A program made the position numbers and the translations under genes. Shown piece after piece: positions 1 to 5,801 of a DNA stretch of 9,922 bases; within the stretch, counting starts at the first letter, position 1; every line of letters starts with the position of its first letter. The notes beneath the pieces are model-generated. The model did no database searches. It worked only from the letters and a program-made list of their open reading frames with translations, and was not told where the DNA came from. Source of the stretch: Acidimicrobiaceae bacterium (GTDB lineage: Bacteria > Actinomycetota > Acidimicrobiia > Acidimicrobiales > Ilumatobacteraceae); the NCBI GenBank assembly GCA_003455715.1, contig DMQJ01000262.1, positions 1 to 9,922 on the forward strand. The letters run 5' to 3'.

Positions 1-1272
1 TGTGCCCCTCGCCCTGATGACCCCATGAGACGACGCCGTCAAGTCGTTGGTCTCGTGTGGGTCGGCCGCCACGTCGAACAGCATCGAGTCGTTCCAATGG
101 CCGTGGTACCCGTCGTGGTAGGTCTCGAGGTACAGATGGTCGCCCCAGCGCACCGACCGTTGGCAACTCCACGCACCCTGCGACAAGACGAGGTAGTCGC
201 GCCCGGCCTCACTTCCCGCACGCAACTCGTCGGCCACCGACACGCCGTCCCAGTCGGACGGCACCCGCAAGCCCGCGAGGCCCAGCATCGTTGCGGCGAC
301 GTCGAGGTGATAGTGCAGTCCGCCATACGCCCGCGGCGCCACACCCGGCCAGCGCAGCACCGAGGGGATGTGACACGTCGGCTCGTCGGCTGCCTGATGG
401 TCGGCGTACACACCGAGCTCGCCGAACGCCTCGCCGTGGTCGGAGCTGATGAGCACCGCCGTGTCGTCGAGCACACCCAGGTCGGCGAGCTTGTTCAACA
501 GCGTGCCCACCGCGTCGTCGGCGTAGCGCACCCCCACGTCGTATCCGTCGAAGATGGCCTTCACCTCACTCGGCCCCGCAAGGTTCCACGGGTGGCGCGG
601 CGGAGGTGTGCCCCACTCGTCGGGCGTGAAGCCCCACGGCTCCTGCGCACTGTGCGGCCCGCCGAGCTCCCAGTTGCGCGCCCGCACTGCTTCGTCGTGC
701 CACGCCGGCACTGGGTCGTCGGCGAACGGATTGCCGTAGTCCGCGGGAACGATGTAGGGGGTGTGCGGGTCCCACAGGTGCACGTGGAAGAACCAGCGGT
801 CGGAGCGGCCTCGTCGCTCGAGCCAGTCGAGTGCGTGGGGCAGCACATCATGCGCCTGCTCGACCCCCATGTTGCGCATCAGGTTCATGGCTTCCATGAA
901 CCCGTGGTTCCACCACGAGGCCGAGTGGCGAAAGGGGAACGACGACAGCGACGCCGTGTGCCACCCGGCGTTGAAGAACTGGGTGGCCCACGAACGGCGG
1001 GCGTTGCGGCTGAAGAACCCGCGGCCCGGCCCCTCGTTGCGCGGCTCGGCCGCCGTACCGCCATGGTTGACCACACCGTTGACAATGCCGAAGCGGCCGG
1101 TGATGAGCGCCGTGCGGCTGGGAAGGCAAGGCACGTCGGAGGCATAGACCCGTTCGAAGCGCACCGCCTCTTTGGCGAGCGCGTCAATGTTGGGTGTCGT
1201 GTTGCGGTGGTACCCGTAGCAGCCCAGATGATCGGACCTGAGCGTGTCGATGTCGATGTAGAGAACGCGCAC
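1..1272 (-). CDS. Formylglycine-type sulfatase, cytoplasmic, C-terminus cut by window edge
   Basis: This is a sulfatase of the alkaline-phosphatase superfamily (COG3119 type), hydrolysing a sulfate ester. Its 424 visible residues run off the left edge without a stop. Family marks in order are an N-terminal beta strand with metal-binding Asp7 and Asp9 (YIDIDTLRSDHLG), the modification motif C49-L-P-S-R53 whose Cys would become formylglycine, a DPHTPY segment at 168-173, SDHGE at 277-281, and a late LFDVAADPHETNDL segment typical of the sulfatase C-terminal region, so little should be missing. The start is GTG at 1272, with GGGGG five bases upstream and AGGA directly adjacent; no better in-frame start exists. 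There is no signal peptide: the catalytic domain begins at residue 2, so the enzyme should be cytoplasmic and need an FGE-type activating enzyme not seen here. It lies 28 bases after the esterase-like gene, probably in one operon. The substrate is unknown. Confidence 0.93.
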   Translation of the reverse strand, partial: MRVLYIDIDTLRSDHLGCYGYHRNTTPNIDALAKEAVRFERVYASDVPCLPSRTALITGRFGIVNGVVNHGGTAAEPRNEGPGRGFFSRNARRSWATQFFNAGWHTASLSSFPFRHSASWWNHGFMEAMNLMRNMGVEQAHDVLPHALDWLERRGRSDRWFFHVHLWDPHTPYIVPADYGNPFADDPVPAWHDEAVRARNWELGGPHSAQEPWGFTPDEWGTPPPRHPWNLAGPSEVKAIFDGYDVGVRYADDAVGTLLNKLADLGVLDDTAVLISSDHGEAFGELGVYADHQAADEPTCHIPSVLRWPGVAPRAYGGLHYHLDVAATMLGLAGLRVPSDWDGVSVADELRAGSEAGRDYLVLSQGAWSCQRSVRWGDHLYLETYHDGYHGHWNDSMLFDVAADPHETNDLTASSHGVIRARGT

Positions 1273-1277
1273 TCCTA

Positions 1278-1282
1278 CCCCC
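1278..1282 (-). promoter_or_regulatory. Ribosome binding site of the sulfatase
   Basis: A GGGGG run ends five bases before the GTG at 1272, with an additional AGGA abutting the start codon. It supports the GTG start for a gene that otherwise has no ATG near its conserved N-terminus. Confidence 0.5.
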
Positions 1283-1300
1283 TGCCGGGATGTTAGGCGC

Positions 1301-2287
1301 TCAGGCGAAACAGGCCTCGAGGAAGTCGCGTGTCGGCGGCGTGACCAACTCATCACCCGGCTCACCGAGCTGACTGTTCGCCTCCATGTGGTTGTACGGG
1401 TTGGCGTTGACCACCACCGTGGTCGCCCCGCTGGCGGCTACGGCATCCGCGTACGCGGTCGCTTCGGCGATGCGCACCGGAGTTCCGCGGGTGACCACCA
1501 ACGTGTCGGGCAGGTCGTCGGGGTGGGCCAGCGCCTGCACCGTGGGCGACGCATCGGCCCGCACGTCGGGGTCGTCGGTGAAGGCATCGGTGTACAGCGC
1601 CAAGTTGTTGTACTCGTCGGCGATCTCGTACGCCGCACCATCGAGCGCCACCACGCACTGCACCTCGCTGCGTTCCACACCGAACTCGGCCAGTAGGTCG
1701 GGGTGCACGCTGACGATGGCCACCAGATGCGCTCCCGCGGAGTGGCCCATCAGCACCACACGCCCTGGGTCGATGCCGAGGTCGTCGGCATGGTCGAGCA
1801 CCCACGCCACCGCTGCCGCCACGTCGTTGCCCATCACCGGCCACACCACATCTCCCGCATCGTTCACCAGCCGGTAGTTCACCGACACCAGCACCGCACC
1901 CATGTCGCCGGCCAGACGCAACTTGTTGTCGAGGGCCTGGCCAACCTTGTCGCCTCGGCGCCAACCGCCGCCATGCACCCAGATGATCACTGGACACCCG
2001 CTCGCATCCGGCCGGCGGTACACGTCGAGGCTCAACAGGTTCGGATCGTCGGCCGCCACATCGCTGCGGTACTGCTCGGTGACCGGGCCTTCCAGCTCAC
2101 CGGTGCAACCTGTCGGCACGGCCGGTGCGCTGGAAGCAGGAGGCGGGGCACTGGTGGACGTTGTCTCGGCGTCGGTGGTCGCGACAAGGGTGGTCGATGA
2201 AGGAGCCGTCGCTCCATCGCCCGCACACGCGGTGGCCATCAGGCCCATTGCGCCCAGCATGCCCATCACCATCGCTCGTCGATTCAT
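1301..2287 (-). CDS. Alpha/beta-hydrolase lipoprotein, esterase/lipase-like (HSL/BD-FAE type)
   Basis: This is an alpha/beta-hydrolase of the carboxylesterase/acetyl-esterase group, 328 aa from the preferred ATG. The N-terminus MNRRAMVMGMLGAMGLMATAC is a short lipoprotein signal peptide with Cys21 as lipidation site, followed by a Thr/Ser/Pro-rich linker to about residue 60, so the enzyme should be membrane-anchored outside the cell. The oxyanion motif HGGGW is at 105-109 and the nucleophile elbow GHSAG at 181-185 (Ser183). His300 in PYNHMEAN is the likely catalytic base. The usual Asp in the G-x-x-D stretch after the sixth strand is not apparent: the sequence there reads TRGTPVRI. An ATG six codons upstream (2305) gives a longer signal n-region; 2287 was preferred because the signal is more typical and a TACGGT hexamer lies 7 bases upstream. 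It sits between the TetR gene and the sulfatase with gaps of tens of bases. The ester substrate is unknown. Confidence 0.85.
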   Translation of the reverse strand: MNRRAMVMGMLGAMGLMATACAGDGATAPSSTTLVATTDAETTSTSAPPPASSAPAVPTGCTGELEGPVTEQYRSDVAADDPNLLSLDVYRRPDASGCPVIIWVHGGGWRRGDKVGQALDNKLRLAGDMGAVLVSVNYRLVNDAGDVVWPVMGNDVAAAVAWVLDHADDLGIDPGRVVLMGHSAGAHLVAIVSVHPDLLAEFGVERSEVQCVVALDGAAYEIADEYNNLALYTDAFTDDPDVRADASPTVQALAHPDDLPDTLVVTRGTPVRIAEATAYADAVAASGATTVVVNANPYNHMEANSQLGEPGDELVTPPTRDFLEACFA

Positions 2288-2294
2288 GGGCTGC

Positions 2295-2300
2295 ACCGTA
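2295..2300 (-). promoter_or_regulatory. Possible -10 hexamer TACGGT for a leaderless esterase transcript
   Basis: TACGGT (TAnnnT pattern) lies 7 bases before the ATG at 2287, where no Shine-Dalgarno is present. The spacing fits a transcript beginning at or next to the start codon. If real, the esterase and sulfatase have a promoter of their own in addition to any read-through from the TetR gene. No convincing -35 element is seen. Confidence 0.3.
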
Positions 2301-2332
2301 CGCATCTGCTGTGAAGGAAGTGTGAGGTGCGG

Positions 2333-2926
2333 TCACATGAACGATGGGTCGCCGCCGATGCTGCGCCACACCAGCGCGGCGGTGCGCGTTGGCCACGCTT
2401 TGGTGAGCGGGCGACCCGCAAGCTGAAGGGCGTAGAGCGTGCCGGTGCACGCCGCCACCGCATAGTCGACATCGGCCTCCGGGTGAGCATGGCCCAGCTG
2501 CACCGCCCGGTGAAGGATGTGCCGCAGCCGCGCCCGGCGCGGGGCCACCACTCGCGCCCGGTACAGCTCTTTCAACTCCTCGTCGATGCCTTCCTGCAAC
2601 ATCGACCCCACCATGGAAACGCCGTTGGGCCGGGTGACACCGTTGAAGAATGCCGTGAGTTCGGCGACCAGGTCGTTGTACGGGTTGTCGGTGTCGGGGC
2701 GTTCGGCGGCTCGTGACATGCCGGCGATGGCAGCGGTGGCCAGGTGCGCCTTGCTGGGCCAGCGGCGATACACAGCCTGACGCGTGGTGCCCGCTTCTTC
2801 CGCCACTGCCACCAGCGACATCGCGTCGTACCCGAAGGCAGCCAGGTGTCGGCGGGCGGCCCCCAGAACGGCCGCGTCGATCTCGGGATCGCGGGGGCGA
2901 CCAGCGGGCGAGTCGGGCGTTGTCAC
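2333..2926 (-). CDS. TetR/AcrR-family transcriptional repressor
   Basis: This is a 197-aa TetR-family regulator, the usual family size. The N-terminal DNA-binding domain covers about residues 15-62, with a canonical helix-turn-helix reading VAVAEEAGTTRQAVYRRW followed by PSKAHL. The rest is the helical ligand-binding and dimerisation part, which is not diagnostic for a ligand. The start is GTG at 2926; no strong Shine-Dalgarno precedes it, but a TAnnnT hexamer 6 bases upstream would allow leaderless initiation. It stops 45 bases before the preferred ATG of the esterase (27 before the alternative one) and reads the same way, and it is divergent from the oxidoreductase at 2996. The 22-bp near-palindrome between them suggests autoregulation plus control of the divergent gene, and perhaps of the downstream esterase and sulfatase. 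The family assignment is firm; the regulon is inference. Confidence 0.93.
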   Translation of the reverse strand: MTTPDSPAGRPRDPEIDAAVLGAARRHLAAFGYDAMSLVAVAEEAGTTRQAVYRRWPSKAHLATAAIAGMSRAAERPDTDNPYNDLVAELTAFFNGVTRPNGVSMVGSMLQEGIDEELKELYRARVVAPRRARLRHILHRAVQLGHAHPEADVDYAVAACTGTLYALQLAGRPLTKAWPTRTAALVWRSIGGDPSFM

Positions 2927-2932
2927 GCTGCA

Positions 2933-2938
2933 AGCCTA
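2933..2938 (-). promoter_or_regulatory. Possible -10 hexamer TAGGCT of the TetR gene
   Basis: TAGGCT fits TAnnnT and ends 6 bases before the GTG at 2926. No Shine-Dalgarno is present. The proposed operator lies just upstream of it, so a bound repressor would block RNA polymerase. Confidence 0.25.
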
Positions 2939-2948
2939 GTTGATACAT

Positions 2949-2970
2949 TACGGTACAGATCTGTTACGTA
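2949..2970. promoter_or_regulatory. Candidate TetR operator, 22-bp near-palindrome
   Basis: The left half-site TACGGTACAGA and the reverse complement of the right half-site, TACGTAACAGA, agree at 9 of 11 positions. The perfect core is ACAGATCTGT (2955-2964) with outer arms TACG and CGTA. Length and symmetry fit TetR-family operators. It lies in the 69-base gap between the TetR gene and the divergent oxidoreductase. A TTGATA box at 2940-2945 on the plus strand could be the -35 of the oxidoreductase promoter, which would place the palindrome in its -35/-10 spacer. Confidence 0.6.
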
Positions 2971-2995
2971 TCTACCGCGAAGTGAGTAACCACCC

Positions 2996-3598
2996 ATGAC
3001 ACGCATCGCCATCGTCGGTGCCGGCTCGGTCGGCACAGCGCTCGGCACCGGGTTCGCACGCACCGGGCACGACGTCGCCTACGCAGTCCGCAACCCCGAC
3101 GACACCAAGTACGCCACACTGCCCCACCGAGCCCCGTTGGCCGATGCCACACGCAACGCCGACGTCGTGGTGCTCGCAGTTCCGGCCGATGCCGTGCCCG
3201 GCACCATCCCCATGCTGTCGCTGGCGCCCGGCCAGGTGGTGATCGACGCCACCAACGCCGTCCGCACGGCAGTGCCCGGCGGCCACGCCACCATGGGCGA
3301 GTTGGTAGCAGCACTGGTGCCCGACGGCGTCGCGGTTGCCAAGGCGTTCAACACCGTCGGCGCCGAACACCTCGGCAACGGTGAAACGCCCACCGGGCGG
3401 GTGTTCCTCCCGATCGCCGGCGACGACGCTGCCGTCGACCTCGTGCTGCAACTGGCCACCGATCTCGGTTTCGAGGCCGTCTCGCTCGGCGGCCGCGATC
3501 GATTCGAGATGCTCGAAGCGCACGCCAAGCTGTGGATCCACCTGGCCTTCGGTCGCGGCTGGGGTCGCCAGTTCGCATTCACGGTGATTCGCCCATAA
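2996..3598 (+). CDS. NAD(P)-binding protein of the F420-NADP oxidoreductase family (COG2085)
   Basis: This 200-aa protein is one Rossmann domain plus a short helical tail, the size of F420H2:NADP+ oxidoreductase and its relatives. It shows G8-A-G-S-V-G13 in MTRIAIVGAGSVG, then VRNP at 31-34 after the second strand, where Arg32 could contact the NADP 2'-phosphate. It also has DVVVLAVPADAV at 56-67, VVIDATN at 81-87 and the family-typical KAFNTVGAEHL at 116-126. Many COG2085 members are not proven to use F420, so the electron acceptor is open; the fold and NAD(P) binding are firm. The ATG at 2996 is preceded by a weak GTGAG. It diverges from the TetR gene across the candidate operator and may be its main target. 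No F420-biosynthesis gene or flavin/F420 partner is present in the window. Confidence 0.87.
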   Translation: MTRIAIVGAGSVGTALGTGFARTGHDVAYAVRNPDDTKYATLPHRAPLADATRNADVVVLAVPADAVPGTIPMLSLAPGQVVIDATNAVRTAVPGGHATMGELVAALVPDGVAVAKAFNTVGAEHLGNGETPTGRVFLPIAGDDAAVDLVLQLATDLGFEAVSLGGRDRFEMLEAHAKLWIHLAFGRGWGRQFAFTVIRP

Positions 3599-3664
3599 GG
3601 GGGCCGGAGCCGTCGGCAGGCCGCGGCGCAGCACTCCCCTTCGGCCCAATCGTTGGCGGCTCAC

Positions 3665-3670
3665 TACGGT
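3665..3670 (+). promoter_or_regulatory. Possible -10 hexamer TACGGT of the GFA-family gene
   Basis: TACGGT ends 6 bases before the ATG at 3677. It overlaps GGTGA (3668-3672), which could instead act as a weak ribosome binding site. Sequence alone does not separate the two readings. The 78-base gap to the previous gene makes a separate promoter plausible. Confidence 0.3.
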
Positions 3671-3676
3671 GACGCC

Positions 3677-4078
3677 ATGCGTACCGGACATTGCCTGTGT
3701 GGTGCGGTCACCTTCGAACTCGCGGGCGACCTCATTGCCACCGCCATCTGCCATTGCGACCACTGCCAACGGCAGAGCGGTGGCGCCTTCTCGGTGAACC
3801 TTGTCGCCCACGAGTCGCAGCTCACGGTGAACGGTGAACTACGCACCTACGAAGAGCGCGGCGAGAACAACGACGACGTGTACGTGCGCCGCAAGTTCTG
3901 CCCGTCGTGCGGCTCACCGATCGTCAGCGAGTTGGCCAAGACCCCGGGCGTCATCGCCGTGAAGGCAGGCGTGCTCGACGACAAGTCGGCCGTCGCCCCC
4001 AACGTGCAGGTCTGGTGTGTCGACAAGCAGCCGTGGGTCGACCTACCCGGAATGGCCGTTTCGCTCGACCGCGAGTAG
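3677..4078 (+). CDS. GFA/CENP-V-fold zinc-binding protein
   Basis: This 133-aa protein belongs to the family named after glutathione-dependent formaldehyde-activating enzyme (Gfa; CENP-V/GFA domain), a compact beta fold binding structural and catalytic zinc. All expected cysteines are visible: C6-x-C8 (HCLCGAV), C25-x-C27-x-x-C30 (CHCDHC) and C75-x-x-C78 (FCPSCGS). The family spans several poorly known activities, and formaldehyde detoxification is not established for most members, so no substrate is claimed. The start is the ATG at 3677, since MRTGHCLCGAV matches the normal N-terminus of the family; an in-frame TTG at 3653 would add eight residues before it without support. The gene is convergent with the PucR-type regulator, with only 9 bases between their stops, leaving no room for a separate terminator. 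Confidence 0.92.
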   Translation: MRTGHCLCGAVTFELAGDLIATAICHCDHCQRQSGGAFSVNLVAHESQLTVNGELRTYEERGENNDDVYVRRKFCPSCGSPIVSELAKTPGVIAVKAGVLDDKSAVAPNVQVWCVDKQPWVDLPGMAVSLDRE

Positions 4079-4087
4079 CGGGGGCCC

Positions 4088-5743
4088 TCAGGTCTCGGGG
4101 ATGAGACCGGCCACTCGAAGCTCAAGTTCGACGACGAACCTCGCCACCGAGTCGGACAGGTCGACGCCGGTCGAGTCGGCGATGCGGCGCAGTCGGTAAC
4201 GCAGCGTGTTGGGGTGGACGAACAACTGCTCGGCCGCCACCGCAACCGCTCCGAAGGCCGACAAGTAGGCAGCGACCGTGGCGACATAGTCGGTGTGGTG
4301 CTCGTGATCGTGTGCGACCAGCCGGTCGAGGAGTCCGGCCCGCAAGCGATCGTCGGCAAGCACGGTCGAACTCAGGCGGTCCATCACTACGCTCGGGCGA
4401 ACCTCGTCGATGTGCGCCACTGCCGAAGCGGCACGCCGTTGCACGGCTGCAAGCACTGCGTCGGCTTCTTCTCTGCTCCGCATCACTTGCCGACTGTCGA
4501 CGACGGTGCCACCGATGCCGGCACGTACGGTGCGGTGAACCGATCGGCTGGCCCGTTCGACGATGTCCTCCACCACCGGCCGCCGACGCGCACCCGGGCC
4601 CGCCCCCACCTCCCCGAGCAACGCGTACACGCGCCGGCCAAGCATCGCCGTCGACGCCATTCGTCGATTCGACTCCAAGTGGAGCGTCACGACATCGGCG
4701 AGGCGTTCCGTCACCTGGACATCGGAGAGATCGTCGTCGACCGCGTCGGCTTCGAACGCGACCACCGTGATCTGATCCGCCCGTTCGATTCCGAGGGCCG
4801 CGGCAGCAGTGGCGAACGGCACTCTTCCTTCCAGGACAGAGCACACAAGTTCGCTCCGGCGGTGACGCTGCACGTCGACCGCTGCTGCGTGACGCAACAG
4901 ATGCAGCGCTGCGACCCGGGCTGCCTCGGAGAGCGCCCGTTCGTCAGACTCGGAGAACGCAGACTCGCCCTCCACCACCCAGATGGTGCCGAGCACCTCC
5001 GCGCCGGCACGAACGGCAACGGCGAGCCGGGATCGCGAGCCACTCGGAGGGTGCGCTCGCACGCGGTACACGCCGTCGGCCTGCCACACCTTGCGATACA
5101 GCTCGTGCGTTTCCGCCTTCACCTCGTCGGGAACGCGTCGCCCGACGATCGAGTCGAGTCGAACCTGATCGACGGGCTGGCCGAGGTTCGAGTGGGCGAG
5201 CACTTGCAGTCGGCGATCCTCGATGGTGGTAGCACCGCCCACGGCTCCGGCGATGGCGTTGGCGAGGGCGAACAGATCGCCGAGGGGTGCCGGGTCGGCG
5301 GTGTCGCCCGCCACTCCACCCGCGTAGGCCACCCACGCCGTTCGCACCAACGTGTAGAGCTGACCCCACCCAACGTGGGCCCCGGTGCGCAGCAGCGTGA
5401 GTCCCGACGACGTGGCGCGTCGGCGCAGCGGCTCGGGCAGCGCGTCGGGCCAGCGCAGCACCAGCGCTGTCGCTCCAGCCTCGGCCAGGCGGTCGATGAG
5501 TGCAACCGTTGCAGGGTCGTCGGCGTGGACACCAACCCCGAGCACCAGGTCGCCCGGATGCACATCGATGTCGGCACGCCGGTCGCCGATGACCGGCTCT
5601 CCCACCGCCACGCCAAGTCCGTGCGGCGCGACCTCGACCTCCATGATGGCCCCCGACAGCGCATCGAGCAGGCTCGCCAGCGAGGTGGTCACTCTGCCAG
5701 TTTCCCCGACCAAGCCGTGGTGGTGATTATCCGTTCGCGACAT
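4088..5743 (-). CDS. PucR/CdaR-family transcriptional regulator
   Basis: This is a 551-aa regulator with PucR architecture. It has an N-terminal PucR-like ligand domain at about residues 19-140 (many small hydrophobic strands, ADIDVHPGDLVLGVG), a GAF-like segment at about 150-285, a degenerate GGDEF-like middle at about 295-440, and a C-terminal PucR helix-turn-helix at about 460-545 containing FVHPNTLRYRLRRI. Characterised relatives activate purine, sugar-acid, gamma-glutamyl or amino-acid catabolism genes, often next door. The start is ATG at 5743 with a good GGTGGAG four bases upstream; GTG at 5692 (residue 18) is the alternative. The frame stays open upstream as far as 6157, but that part overlaps the divergent hydrolase and is not coding. 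It diverges from the serine hydrolase at 5802 across a 58-base gap with two dyads, so hydrolase control is likely. The ligand is unknown. Confidence 0.92.
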   Translation of the reverse strand: MSRTDNHHHGLVGETGRVTTSLASLLDALSGAIMEVEVAPHGLGVAVGEPVIGDRRADIDVHPGDLVLGVGVHADDPATVALIDRLAEAGATALVLRWPDALPEPLRRRATSSGLTLLRTGAHVGWGQLYTLVRTAWVAYAGGVAGDTADPAPLGDLFALANAIAGAVGGATTIEDRRLQVLAHSNLGQPVDQVRLDSIVGRRVPDEVKAETHELYRKVWQADGVYRVRAHPPSGSRSRLAVAVRAGAEVLGTIWVVEGESAFSESDERALSEAARVAALHLLRHAAAVDVQRHRRSELVCSVLEGRVPFATAAAALGIERADQITVVAFEADAVDDDLSDVQVTERLADVVTLHLESNRRMASTAMLGRRVYALLGEVGAGPGARRRPVVEDIVERASRSVHRTVRAGIGGTVVDSRQVMRSREEADAVLAAVQRRAASAVAHIDEVRPSVVMDRLSSTVLADDRLRAGLLDRLVAHDHEHHTDYVATVAAYLSAFGAVAVAAEQLFVHPNTLRYRLRRIADSTGVDLSDSVARFVVELELRVAGLIPET

Positions 5744-5747
5744 ACAA

Positions 5748-5754
5748 CTCCACC
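5748..5754 (-). promoter_or_regulatory. Ribosome binding site of the PucR-type gene
   Basis: On the minus strand GGTGGAG ends four bases before the ATG at 5743. This decides for that ATG over the internal GTG at 5692, which has no comparable site. Confidence 0.65.
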
Positions 5755-5757
5755 GGC

Positions 5758-5794
5758 GCTGTGCGATTGCCACAGCTACCGGGGCGTACGGTAG
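5758..5794. promoter_or_regulatory. Two adjacent 19-bp dyads in the divergent promoter region
   Basis: The first dyad is GCTGTG-N7-CACAGC (5758-5776) and the second CTACCG-N7-CGGTAG (5776-5794). Each has perfect 6-bp arms and a 7-base spacer, they share base 5776, and the sequences of the two arm pairs differ. They fill most of the gap between the PucR-type gene and the serine hydrolase. They could be binding sites for the regulator or for two different factors; which protein binds is inference. Confidence 0.4.
5787..5792 (+). promoter_or_regulatory. Possible -10 hexamer TACGGT of the serine hydrolase gene
   Basis: TACGGT ends 9 bases before the ATG at 5802, a gene with no clear Shine-Dalgarno. 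It lies inside the second dyad, so occupancy of that dyad would compete with polymerase. On the opposite strand the overlapping TACCGT (5788-5793) could serve the PucR-type gene with a leader of roughly 35-40 bases. Confidence 0.35.
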
Positions 5795-5801
5795 TCGGTT
5801 C

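Noticed and set aside
25..1296. Long open frame of 423 codons on the plus strand
   Set aside because: It is exactly antisense to the sulfatase in mirrored codon phase, is rich in Arg/Val/His without recognisable domains, and reflects high-GC codon bias.
2097..2948. Open frame of 283 codons on the minus strand across the TetR and esterase genes
   Set aside because: It lies in another frame of two well-supported genes and has the Arg/Gly/His-rich composition of a shadow frame.
3597..3641. Possible terminator after the oxidoreductase gene
   Set aside because: AAGGGG can pair with CCCCTT around inner GC-rich stems, but the loop is long and no T-run follows, so it cannot be called a terminator.
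5758..5776. CRP/FNR-like operator reading of TGTG-N7-CACA
   Set aside because: The classical CRP-type site has eight bases between TGTG and CACA with flanking A/T; here there are seven and the flanks differ.
4214..5794. Long open frame of 526 codons on the plus strand
   Set aside because: It is antisense to the PucR-type gene, whose domain order and helix-turn-helix are clear; the plus-strand protein has no recognisable motif.
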